A stretch of DNA of 64,000 bases from Pseudomaricurvus sp033283175. GTDB taxonomy: Bacteria > Pseudomonadota > Gammaproteobacteria > Pseudomonadales > Cellvibrionaceae. A program made the position numbers and the translations under genes. Shown piece by piece: positions 32,138 through 40,349 of this stretch (its first letter is position 1; every line of letters starts with the position of its first letter). The notes beneath the pieces are model-generated. The model was not told the origin of the DNA and did not search any database. It worked only from the letters and a program-made list of their open reading frames with translations. Location: the NCBI GenBank assembly GCA_033283175.1, contig JAWMQM010000001.1:868001-932000 (forward strand), read 5' to 3'.

Positions 32138-33283
32138 TTAGCAGCCCTCAGGCTCCACATCGTAACGGCTGGAGTAACGCTCAAAGGCATCGCGCACCTG
32201 GCTCTCGTCCAGACCGTACTGGGAGAGCTTGTACTCGTGCTTGCCGAACTTGTTCTGCGGGTTGTCGTCCAGCCAATCCTGCATGCCCTGCTGCGCTTCA
32301 GCAGTAAAGTCATCACCGAGGCCGGCGTAGAGCTTGCGCATGGCAGAGATCGGATCGTTCATCAGGTCGGCGTAGTGCACGTCGATAACGCGGTCTTCGC
32401 CAAACTTGTCGCGGAAGTCCATAACACGATTGGCGTGTTCAACCGCCTGGTACAGGCAGTTCTGGCCGATGTATTCAGCGTCCACCGGACCGACAGAGCC
32501 GTGACCCTGGGAGATGATGCCGCAGAAAGAACCGGTAGCGGTCAGCGGGTCGCGGTGTGTCAGTACCAGGCGCGCGTCCGGGTACACCTTCAGCAGGGTC
32601 TCCAGGAACAGGGAGTGGGATGGCATCTTCAGGTTCCAGGTACCGGTCGTATGGTGCTGCAACACCTGCAGGTAGCGCTTGTGGTACTCGTAGGCGCTGG
32701 TCATGTCGGTGGAGAGCAGCCAGTCGCGATAGTTGGCGCACTTGCCGCGGGATTCCCACATCAGGGTCTTGAAGTCGTGCGCCATGATGTACACGTCTTC
32801 GTTGGGGTAGATGGCGGAGCTGCGGTAGTACTTGCCCATCTCGGGCATGGCCGCCAGCATTTTGGCTTCCATCTCCAGGCGGGCAACTGCACGGGGGTCG
32901 GTGGTCAGGGTCTCGCTGGTGGCAGGCGGAACCGGATCGTCGATCTCCCAGGTGAGCGGTGAGCGGCGGGCCGGATCGGTGGCCAGCAGGTTACTCAGCA
33001 GGGTGGTACCGGTACGCGGCACACCGAACACAAACACCGGTTTCTCGATTGGGCGCTGCAGCAGCTCGGGATTCTTGTCCAGGTAATCGGTGGTTTTCAG
33101 GCGGTTGGCCAGTGACATCACCATGGAACCCTGCAAGCGCTCGTTGGCAGAAGCGCCACTGGCGTTATAGTCTGACAGCAGGATATCCAGGCCTTCACGG
33201 AAGCTGTCGCTGTCAAATTTTTCCAGCCCGGTAGCGGCCTGCGCCTTGGCAATCAACTCATCGGTAGTCACTGTGTGTGCCAT
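32138..33283 (-). CDS. Sulfotransferase-family protein
   Basis: 381 residues. The PAPS 5'-phosphosulfate loop VFGVPRTGTTLLSNLLA is at about 76-92, followed by SPLTWEIDDPVPP. The 3'-phosphate-binding strand LVLTHRDPLTATGSFCG and a C-terminal GDDFTAEAQQGM region complete the fold. Transfers sulfate from PAPS to a hydroxyl or amine, cytosolic. These PRTGTT-type enzymes are abundant in marine Cellvibrionales and often lie near sterol/steroid-like catabolic genes. Regulation unknown. Confidence 0.9.
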   Translation of the reverse strand: MAHTVTTDELIAKAQAATGLEKFDSDSFREGLDILLSDYNASGASANERLQGSMVMSLANRLKTTDYLDKNPELLQRPIEKPVFVFGVPRTGTTLLSNLLATDPARRSPLTWEIDDPVPPATSETLTTDPRAVARLEMEAKMLAAMPEMGKYYRSSAIYPNEDVYIMAHDFKTLMWESRGKCANYRDWLLSTDMTSAYEYHKRYLQVLQHHTTGTWNLKMPSHSLFLETLLKVYPDARLVLTHRDPLTATGSFCGIISQGHGSVGPVDAEYIGQNCLYQAVEHANRVMDFRDKFGEDRVIDVHYADLMNDPISAMRKLYAGLGDDFTAEAQQGMQDWLDDNPQNKFGKHEYKLSQYGLDESQVRDAFERYSSRYDVEPEGC

Positions 33284-33446
33284 ACCTGTAACCTCTCATC
33301 ATTGTATTTGGGGCAGCGCCAGCATCCTCATTCCGGGCCGGCTCACTCTGGCCGACCATCTTGGAAGTTGCCACTGGTGCTGGCAACGGCCTTTAACTTC
33401 GAAAACCGGCCACTATGTCCCTGGCTGGTCACCCTCCCCAAGGGCA

Positions 33447-33566
33447 TCGGATGAGGCCACTGAGACCCCCTCAGATAAAACCTCCGAGGCTCCCTAAGAT
33501 AAGACCGCTGAAGCTCCCTAAGATAAGACCGCTGAAGCTCCCTCAGAAAAGAGCGCTGAAGCCCGC
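33447..33566. repeat. Five 24-bp tandem repeats spanning the esterase stop codon
   Basis: Units start at 33447, 33471, 33495, 33519 and 33543. The two central units are identical (TAAGATAAGACCGCTGAAGC plus TCCC) and the outer ones diverge by 3-9 bases. On the plus strand one frame reads SDKTSEAP, stop-DKTAEAP, stop-DKTAEAP, SEKSAEAR. On the minus strand the esterase ends AGFSALF-stop inside the last unit and the next units would encode GSFSGLIL. Unit length is a multiple of three. Confidence 0.85.
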
Positions 33567-35375
33567 TCGAGGCCAGCCCTCACAACCCAGGGTCTGATAC
33601 TCCTCATCACTCCAGAAATCCTTGGTGAGGGCGTACCAGAACAACTGCGTGTAGAGCTCGCAGCGCTCCCGGTCCGAGCCGATTCGTGGGTCGTCCCGCA
33701 GACGCTGCTTGAGGCTCCCTACGGTGAGGTCATCAGCCGCCATGCCCAGCCCCTTGCCGGGCAGGTCCAGCAGCATTTTATTCACGCCAGAGGACTGCCA
33801 GGGTTGCCATTCCGGCAGGCCGGCATCCCCCCCCTGCCCTGGCTTACCGGTACGGGCAAATTCCGCCCAGTAGCTCCGCATCAGGTTACCCAGCACCTCA
33901 TAATCGCTTTCATCCTGCGCCTGGGCGTAGGTGGGCAGACTGGAGACCGCATCGGTACCCAGCAGGAACACCACATCATTGCCGTGGGCAGATCCAAACA
34001 GCTCGGACATGTCCACGCCATGGGCACTCTTCTGCCTCGCCCAGTCCAGGCGGTAAGTGTAGACCTCTCCCGGCTGGGACGCCGCCAGCACCGCTGCCGG
34101 GGCATTGACACCTGTTACCCGCCACTGATCAGAGAAGTAGTCTGTGATGTGGTTGTAGTCATCCGGATCCCGGATCTGCGGGAAATAGCCGAACAGCTCC
34201 CCAAAATACCCAAACCGCTTTTCCGCAAAGCGGTCCAGTTGCCAGAGAAAAAATTTGTACTCATTGCGATTGCTGCCGAGTATCACCGGTACCGCGTTGT
34301 AGTTGGCGGGATCAGAGAAGTGCTCCAGCAGCGGCACTTCCGGCAACACAATGCCATCACGCACATTGCTGTAGGTCTGGTACCCCAAAAGACTGCGCAG
34401 CTCGGCGCTGCCCAGCAGTTCGCTGGCTGACTTACCCCGCAGGTAGGCCAGTAACTCACTGTCGCTCATACCATTCTGCACCGCCTTGGCAGCCACTCGG
34501 TCGGCCGCCTTACCGTCTGTAATCAGCAGGCGGTTGATAAACTCACGGGAGCTGTAAGACAGCCCGGGCTCGGCATCATCCCGGTAATTCTCAGCCCTTG
34601 AGCGGGGCTCGATCTGGATATTGCCACTCTGCACAATGGCCCGGTGGAACAGTCCCTTGGCTTGCGGCGAGGCCAGCAGGGCCACGGTGTTCATGCCACC
34701 GGCGCTCTCCCCAAAGATGGTGACGTTATCGGGGTTGCCACCAAACGCCGGGATATTCTTCTGCACCCATTGCAGTGCAGCCACCATATCCAGTACGGCA
34801 AAGTTACTGGTGGCATCCAGCGGGGTGGATGCCTGACTCCGCACCGCCGGATGACTTAGCCAGCCCAGCAGCCCAAGGCGATATTGCAGTGCCACCACAA
34901 TCACATCCTCGCGCCCCGCCAGCCGGAATTGCTTGAATGCTGCGCTCATACCCATGGTATTGGCGCCACCGTGGATATAGACCATTACCGGCAGATCCGC
35001 GCTTTTTAGCTGCTCCGCCGTCAGGCGCGGTGTCCACACATCAAGAAACAGACAATCCTCTGAGCCGATCACCGGCTTAATAGGCAACCACGGAAAATTG
35101 ACCACCTGAGGACACATGGAGCCATGTTCCAGGGCTTCCCTACTGCCCTCCCAACTGGCCACCGGCCGTGGCGCTTTCCAGCGCAGGTCGCCCACGGGAG
35201 GGGCGGCAAAGGGGATGCCTTTCCAGGCGTAGGTGTTCTCCTGGTCCTCAAAACCCACTACTGCACCACTTTGCAGCTGGCGCAGGGTAGACGGATCGGC
35301 AGAAGGAGCAGACAGGTGACGATAGATCAGTACGGCGGCCACAATGGCCACCAGTGACAGGACGACTTTTTTCAT
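33543..35375 (-). CDS. Type-B carboxylesterase
   Basis: 610 residues from MKKVVLSLVAIVAAVLIYRH. A start at 35420 adds 15 residues and is less likely. N-terminal membrane anchor/signal, then GSMCPQVV and EDCLFLDVWTP, oxyanion loop VYIHGGANTMG, nucleophile NVTIFGESAGGMNTVAL, His in SAHGNDVVFLLG. A full-length carboxylesterase/lipase family member facing the periplasm. Hydrolyses carboxylic esters. Substrate open. The C-terminus lies in a 24-bp tandem repeat. Confidence 0.92.
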   Translation of the reverse strand: MKKVVLSLVAIVAAVLIYRHLSAPSADPSTLRQLQSGAVVGFEDQENTYAWKGIPFAAPPVGDLRWKAPRPVASWEGSREALEHGSMCPQVVNFPWLPIKPVIGSEDCLFLDVWTPRLTAEQLKSADLPVMVYIHGGANTMGMSAAFKQFRLAGREDVIVVALQYRLGLLGWLSHPAVRSQASTPLDATSNFAVLDMVAALQWVQKNIPAFGGNPDNVTIFGESAGGMNTVALLASPQAKGLFHRAIVQSGNIQIEPRSRAENYRDDAEPGLSYSSREFINRLLITDGKAADRVAAKAVQNGMSDSELLAYLRGKSASELLGSAELRSLLGYQTYSNVRDGIVLPEVPLLEHFSDPANYNAVPVILGSNRNEYKFFLWQLDRFAEKRFGYFGELFGYFPQIRDPDDYNHITDYFSDQWRVTGVNAPAAVLAASQPGEVYTYRLDWARQKSAHGVDMSELFGSAHGNDVVFLLGTDAVSSLPTYAQAQDESDYEVLGNLMRSYWAEFARTGKPGQGGDAGLPEWQPWQSSGVNKMLLDLPGKGLGMAADDLTVGSLKQRLRDDPRIGSDRERCELYTQLFWYALTKDFWSDEEYQTLGCEGWPRAGFSALF

Positions 35376-35512
35376 AAGGCTTGAGTTATTTATAGGTTTT
35401 ATTATCAGAATGGCGCCCAATAGAGCGCCGGTATTGTGGTTCCTGCTAATACGTTAAAACAGTTGTCCGCAAAACAACAGCTGAAATCCCCGCAGCGCCC
35501 TGCAGGCCGGGT

Positions 35513-36382
35513 TCAGTGCCCGGCGCGGTGAAGGCGCTCGCGATACTGACCGGGGCTCTCCCCGGTAGCGCGACGATAGGCGTAGCAGAAGCTGGAGGGT
35601 GAGGCGAAACCGAGGGTGTAGGCGATCGCCTTGACGCTGGTGTCAGTGGCCAGCAGGCGGCGGGCCTGCTCAATGCGGTTATTGGCCACATAGTCGCCGA
35701 TAGAGCAGTCGCGGCTGGCGCGGAAACCGCGAGTCAACTGGCGCACAGAGAGGCCACACAGCTCCGCCAGCTCCGCCAGTGATGGCGCTTCACGCACCTC
35801 TTGCAGGCGCTCCTCGATCAGGCGCAGGCGCCAGGCGGAGAGGCCGCCGCTGGCGGCACGCTCCTTGATATTGACGCAGTAGCGACTCAGCTCAATGGCG
35901 ATTTGAGCAACAATCAGCTCCACCATGGTCTGCGAGGCAAAACCCGGGTGACGCAGTTCTTCAGCCAAGCGCAGCATGAGGGAGTGGATGCTGCTCTCCG
36001 GGATATCGAGACAGGCCTTGAGACGCTGGTCGGTCCAGCGCAGGTCATCGTCGAACCACTCCCGCAGCCCCTCCGGGCTCAGATGACAGAGGATGGAAGA
36101 CTGGGTGGAGCAGCCGTCACTGCGGGCATGGAGAGCCTCGCCGGCCGGCAGCATAAAGATATTGCCCAGTCGCTCAAAACGCTCCGGCCCCCAACGGTCG
36201 CTGTAGCAGCCGCGGGCGTTGTGCGGGCGCGGGGTCAGGCAGAGGTCAAGCCAATAGGACTCGGGCGCCTGCATGGTGCGGTCGATGGGCGCTTTCATGT
36301 CGAATCGCACCACCTGGGCCGTGGCTACCGGAACACTCAGCTCGGCATCCACTTTCATCAGGTCATTGGCAGCGTATTGCAT
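35513..36382 (-). CDS. AraC-family transcriptional regulator
   Basis: 289 residues from MQYAANDLMKVDAELSVPVA. The frame to 36430 is longer, but MQYA is a better start. C-terminal double HTH: LAELAELCGLSVRQLTRGFRASRDCSIGDYV and AIAYTLGFASPSSFCYAYRRATGESPGQYR. The N-terminal half (about 190 residues) is a cupin-like sensor of unknown ligand. Divergent from the SDR-ADH-MBL operon at 36663, which is its likely target. Confidence 0.9.
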   Translation of the reverse strand: MQYAANDLMKVDAELSVPVATAQVVRFDMKAPIDRTMQAPESYWLDLCLTPRPHNARGCYSDRWGPERFERLGNIFMLPAGEALHARSDGCSTQSSILCHLSPEGLREWFDDDLRWTDQRLKACLDIPESSIHSLMLRLAEELRHPGFASQTMVELIVAQIAIELSRYCVNIKERAASGGLSAWRLRLIEERLQEVREAPSLAELAELCGLSVRQLTRGFRASRDCSIGDYVANNRIEQARRLLATDTSVKAIAYTLGFASPSSFCYAYRRATGESPGQYRERLHRAGH

Positions 36383-36662
36383 ATGATTATTCTCCCCGGC
36401 TTTAACGCCGGTGACGCAGATTGGCGACATTATAACCAGCCATTCTCAGAGCGAGAACCGGCCTTACGCTTCCTTAACAATCGGCGATGGCCAGACCTGC
36501 GCATGGCGGCCCGTCATCGACACCAATGCGGGTTGAGGGGCCAACGAGGCTGAAACACACTATGCTTCGGCTCTTTATACCCCCCTTTTCCCCTGACTCA
36601 GGGGGCTAAACGTTAGTTACAGCTATAACAAGGCCGGCATCCGGCTCAGCGAGGAAAAAATC

Positions 36663-37448
36663 ATGTCCAAAGGTTTGTTTGATCTGACCGGTAAAGTCGC
36701 CCTGATTACCGGTGGTAATGGTGGTATTGGTCTGGGCTTTGCCAAGGGTATTGCCAAGCAGGGTGGCAGCATCGCCATCTGGGCCCGCAACGCCGAGAAA
36801 AACGCCGCCGCCAAGGCCGAGCTGGAAGCCGCTGGTGCCGCCAAGGTCATCACCTATCAGGTGGACGTCTCCTCCGAGGCCAATATCATCGAAGGCTACA
36901 AGCAGATGATGGCTGACTTCGGTCGCCTGGACTGTGTGTTTGCCAACTCCGGTGGCGCACCGGGATACAACTCCGTCTTCGATATGCCCACCGAGAAGTG
37001 GCACGAGTTCCTGGACGTAGCCCTGCACGGTGCTTTCTTCACCCTGCGTGAAGGCGCCCGCATCATGGTAGAACGCGCCAAGGCCGGTGAGCCCGGTGGC
37101 AGCCTGGTGGCCTGTGGCAGCCTCTCCCTGTTCAAGGGTCTGGCTGGCAAGCAGAACTACGCCGCCTCCAAAGCCGCCATCGCCGCCGTTATCCGCTGCA
37201 TGGCGGTTGAATTCGGCGAATTCGGCATTCGCGCCAACGTTGTGGCTCCCGGCCTGATCATGACCCCGATGATGGGTGGTGACGACCGTATTGCCGCCAT
37301 GGCGGAGATGATGGGTCCACGCCAGCCGCTGAAGCGTGTTGGCTACCCTGAAGATTTCGAAGGCATCGGCGCCTACCTGTGCAGCGACGCCTCCTCTTTC
37401 CTCACCGGTGAAACCATCACCATCGACGGCGGTGCCATGGTGCAGTAA
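36663..37448 (+). CDS. SDR-family oxidoreductase
   Basis: 261 residues. TGGNGGIGLGFAKG Rossmann motif, NSGGAPG, catalytic YAASKAAIAAV, SFLTGETITIDGGAMVQ end. First gene of a three-gene operon: 53 bp before the Zn-dehydrogenase and co-oriented with the MBL hydrolase. Probably oxidises or reduces an alcohol/keto intermediate. Control by the divergent AraC protein is likely. Confidence 0.93.
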   Translation: MSKGLFDLTGKVALITGGNGGIGLGFAKGIAKQGGSIAIWARNAEKNAAAKAELEAAGAAKVITYQVDVSSEANIIEGYKQMMADFGRLDCVFANSGGAPGYNSVFDMPTEKWHEFLDVALHGAFFTLREGARIMVERAKAGEPGGSLVACGSLSLFKGLAGKQNYAASKAAIAAVIRCMAVEFGEFGIRANVVAPGLIMTPMMGGDDRIAAMAEMMGPRQPLKRVGYPEDFEGIGAYLCSDASSFLTGETITIDGGAMVQ

Positions 37449-37501
37449 GCACCGGTCGCACCCCCAACAAGAAAAAGCCTGACAAGAGAGAGGAGCCAAT
37501 T

Positions 37502-38509
37502 ATGCGCTTACTGAAAATTCACGGTTCCGGCGACGTGCGCCTGGACGCTTACGAAAGACCAGCCACCGGCCCCGACGATGTGGTCGTGAAGATGAAGAAC
37601 TGCGGTATCTGCGGCAGCGACCTCTCCTACATCAAGATCGGCGGTATCCCCACCCCCGGCACCATTACGGCACTGGGACACGAAGGTGCCGGCGAAATCA
37701 TGGAAGTGGGCGCCAATGTGGAAGGGATCAAGGTGGGCGACGCCGTAATCGTCAACCCCATGATGACCCCCGGCAACATCGGCAGTGGCGGCCCGGAAGG
37801 CGCCTTCACCGAAGAGCTGCTGGTGCGCGAAGCCAAACTGGGCGCTTCCATCCTGCCGATCCCGGAGGGCATTCCCTACGAGATTGCCGCCATGTGCGAA
37901 CCACTGGCGGTGGCCATGCACGGTGTTAACCGCGCCGAAGTCAAAGCCGGTGACAAGGTGGTGGTGTTTGGCTGCGGTCCCATCGGTCTCGGCATGGTGC
38001 TGTGGCTGGTGGATCGCGGTATCGACGTGGTGGCACTGGATCTGGCCGCAGAGCGCCGTGAACGAGCACTGGCCCTGGGCGCCCAGGCCGCCCTGGATCC
38101 CACGCAGATCAATCTGCGTGAAGAACTGGCCAAACTGCACGGCGAAGTGCCCTCCTACGGCCGCGTAGGCGTGGGTACCGATGCCTTTATCGACGCCGCC
38201 GGTGCACCCAATATCCTTTCCGAGGTGGTGCAGATCGCCAAGTACCACTCCCGCATGGTAATTACTGCTGCCCACATGAAGCCCATCGAGTTTCCCGCCG
38301 GCCGCATGCTCACCAGTGAGATGACCATCACCACCGCCATGGGCTACCCCACCGAAATGCCGGACGTCATCGCCGCCATGCCCCGCCTGCAGGACAAGAT
38401 CGCCAGCATGATCAGCCACCGTCTGCCACTCTCCCAAGTGATGGAAGGCTTGCAGATCGCCGCCACGCCGGAGTCCTGCAAGGTGATGATTGAGATTGAC
38501 GGAGAGTAA
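37502..38509 (+). CDS. Zinc-dependent alcohol dehydrogenase (MDR) without structural zinc lobe
   Basis: 335 residues. Catalytic zinc ligands in MKNCGICGSDLSY and GHEGAGEIMEVG. Nucleotide loop GDKVVVFGCGPIGLGMVLWL. The four-Cys structural zinc lobe of classical ADHs is missing; residues ~85-110 read MMTPGNIGSGGPEGAFT, so only one Zn is expected. Resembles threonine/sorbitol-dehydrogenase-like MDRs. Second gene of the operon; GTG of the next gene begins 3 bp after its stop codon. RBS AGAGAGGAG precedes the ATG. Confidence 0.92.
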   Translation: MRLLKIHGSGDVRLDAYERPATGPDDVVVKMKNCGICGSDLSYIKIGGIPTPGTITALGHEGAGEIMEVGANVEGIKVGDAVIVNPMMTPGNIGSGGPEGAFTEELLVREAKLGASILPIPEGIPYEIAAMCEPLAVAMHGVNRAEVKAGDKVVVFGCGPIGLGMVLWLVDRGIDVVALDLAAERRERALALGAQAALDPTQINLREELAKLHGEVPSYGRVGVGTDAFIDAAGAPNILSEVVQIAKYHSRMVITAAHMKPIEFPAGRMLTSEMTITTAMGYPTEMPDVIAAMPRLQDKIASMISHRLPLSQVMEGLQIAATPESCKVMIEIDGE

Positions 38510-38512
38510 ATC

Positions 38513-39757
38513 GTGAGTGCTGACAATAATAAGGACAAGCCGCACCTGGCATCGCTGGTACAAGCCGGCGACCAGCAGACCGATGCCGTGGTCATCCACG
38601 ACTACATCTATATGGCCAAGGACATCTCCAACGCCTACCTGATCACCACCAACGCCGGTGATGTGCTTATTAACGCCGGCTTTATGGGCAGCGCCGAGCG
38701 CAACAAGGCCATTTTCGACAAGGTGCGCACCGGCCCTCTGGAGTACCTGGTGCTGACCCAGGCCCACGCCGACCACTACGGTGGCGTGCCTGTCCTGAAA
38801 GAGAGCAACACCAAAATCGTTGCCGAACGCCGCTTTGTGGATACCTGGCACTTCTTTGATCGCCTGGGGCCCTTCCTTAAAGGCCGCTCCGCCAAGATCT
38901 GGTCCAGCACCATCAAGGGCCGCGACAACCCGGTACCGGAAGTGATTCCGGATATTGCCGTGGACGGCCAGTTTGGCTTTGACGTGGGCGAACGTCGCTT
39001 CGAAGTCATCTCCACTCCCGGCGGTGAAGCACCGGACGCACTGGTGGTGTGGATGCCACGGGAGAAGGTGGTTTTTACCGGCAATCTGTTTGGCCCGGTG
39101 TTTATGTCCATGCCCAACCTCTGCACCCTGCGTGGCGACAAACCCCGTTCAGCGCGCCTGTGGCTGGAGTGCCTGGAAAAGGTTCGCGACCTCAACCCCG
39201 AGCTGCTGATTACCGGCCACGGTGATCCCATCGAGGGCGCCGCCAACATCCGCCAGAGCCTGGAGAAGATGCACGCCGCTGTCAGCTACGTGCTGGAGCA
39301 GACCCTGGACGGCATGAATGCCGGCAAGGATGTGCACACCCTGATGCGTGAGATCCAGCTGCCCGAAGCCATCGCCATCGGCGAATTCCACGGCAAGGTC
39401 AACTGGGCCGTGCGCACCATCTGGGAAGAGCACGCTGGCTGGTTCCATATGGACTACACCACCTCCCTCTACGGCGTACCCCGCGCCAACATTGATGCCG
39501 ACCTGGTGGAACTGGCCGGCGGCGCCGATGCACTGGCCCAGCGGGCGCAGGCCAAACTGGCGGACAACCAACCGCTGGAAGCCCTGCACCTGGTGGAAGT
39601 AGCACTGGGTGCCGAGCCCGCCAACAGCGCCGCGCTGACGGTGAAAAAGGCTGTACTGGGCCTATTGCTGAAAGCCTCCGGCGGCACCAACATGAGTGAA
39701 GTGATGTGGCTGAAAAACCAGCTTACGCTCACAGAGGCGGCGCTGGGCGAAGGTTAA
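38513..39757 (+). CDS. MBL-fold / alkylsulfatase-like metallo-hydrolase
   Basis: 414 residues with a GTG start. Metal-binding region LTQAHADHYGG at about 81-91: the usual HxHxDH reads QAHADH, with the first His replaced by Gln (Q83). STPGGEAPDALVVW carries the Glu seen in SdsA1-like alkylsulfatases, TGHGDPIEG gives a further His, and residues ~280-410 form an alkyl-sulfatase dimerisation/SCP2-like region. Third gene of the SDR-ADH operon. With the sulfotransferase nearby this could point to sulfate-ester handling. The missing His questions activity. Confidence 0.85.
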   Translation: MSADNNKDKPHLASLVQAGDQQTDAVVIHDYIYMAKDISNAYLITTNAGDVLINAGFMGSAERNKAIFDKVRTGPLEYLVLTQAHADHYGGVPVLKESNTKIVAERRFVDTWHFFDRLGPFLKGRSAKIWSSTIKGRDNPVPEVIPDIAVDGQFGFDVGERRFEVISTPGGEAPDALVVWMPREKVVFTGNLFGPVFMSMPNLCTLRGDKPRSARLWLECLEKVRDLNPELLITGHGDPIEGAANIRQSLEKMHAAVSYVLEQTLDGMNAGKDVHTLMREIQLPEAIAIGEFHGKVNWAVRTIWEEHAGWFHMDYTTSLYGVPRANIDADLVELAGGADALAQRAQAKLADNQPLEALHLVEVALGAEPANSAALTVKKAVLGLLLKASGGTNMSEVMWLKNQLTLTEAALGEG

Positions 39758-39782
39758 CTCCTCCCCTCCCCAGCCCCCTGCG

Positions 39783-39866
39783 GTAGGAGCGCGGTCCCCC
39801 GCGCGATCTTTCTGTTCTCCCATAATTGGAGGTCAAAAGAGATCGCGCGGGGGACCGCGCTCCTAC
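39783..39866. repeat. Twin inverted palindromic repeat (GTAGGAGCGCGGTCCCCC family)
   Basis: GTAGGAGCGCGGTCCCCCGC plus GCGATCT (39783-39809) recurs as a perfect 27-bp inverted copy at 39840-39866, with a 30-bp spacer. Each half is itself a palindrome. BIME-like twin. Same family as the 25.7 and 54.2 kb repeats. Confidence 0.85.
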
Positions 39867-39875
39867 ATCGCCCCT

Positions 39876-39955
39876 GGTTCCTGAAAGCGCAGCGCCCTAA
39901 ACCCTGTAGCGCCAGCGTCCTGTAGCGAAGCGTCCTAGCTCCTAGCTCCTAGCCC
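39876..39955. repeat. Short degenerate repeats (CTGTAGCGAAGCGTCC family)
   Basis: GTAGCGCCAGCGTCCTGTAG and CGAAGCGTCCTAGCTCCTAG repeats fill the stretch, related to the larger array at 45.7 kb. The 590-bp gap 39758-40349 holds these, the twin repeat and one short ORF, nothing else. Confidence 0.6.
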
Positions 39956-40060
39956 CCCAAATCTTAATCGCTTTCACCTATGGTTCCGGTCGGAATTACC
40001 CATTTCAGTTGTCCCGTCCCATTTCGTAATCTGACTCCACACCAACCAGGGAGCCAGACC

Positions 40061-40180
40061 ATGAAAACCATCAAAGCTATTGTTGCCAATACCACTACCC
40101 AGCAGCCAGCCAGCGACTGCAACTACGCTGACAACTACTACGGTGACCGCGTCTGCGTACAGCGCCCGCAAACTAAATGA
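40061..40180 (+). CDS. Short ORF, possible 39-residue peptide
   Basis: An ATG at 40061 opens MKTIKAIVANTTTQQPASDC and ends after NYADNYYGDRVCVQRPQTK. CAGGGAGCC 8-15 bases upstream could be an RBS. The C-terminal half holds two Cys nine residues apart and several Tyr, like a ribosomal-peptide precursor core, but no modifying enzyme is adjacent. Could also be chance. No match recognised. Confidence 0.3.
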   Translation: MKTIKAIVANTTTQQPASDCNYADNYYGDRVCVQRPQTK

Positions 40181-40349
40181 GCAGGGCCGGCAGGTGCCAC
40201 TGTCCCGCAGCGGCACCTGTCACCGGGCAGATGTGATAACCCCGGACACAGTAGTAAGATAGCGGCAGGATTCCGCTTACCGTCCGGCCAAAGGCCGGAG
40301 ATCGCCGGCGCACCAGCCATAACACAGCCGGCACAACAGGAAGTTTGCC

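Noticed and set aside
31948..32316. N-terminal extension of the TetR gene to 32316
   Set aside because: The extra residues are low-complexity antisense of the sulfotransferase gene and its terminator.
33447..33566. CRISPR array at the 24-bp tandem repeat
   Set aside because: Units are contiguous with no spacers and no cas genes are nearby.
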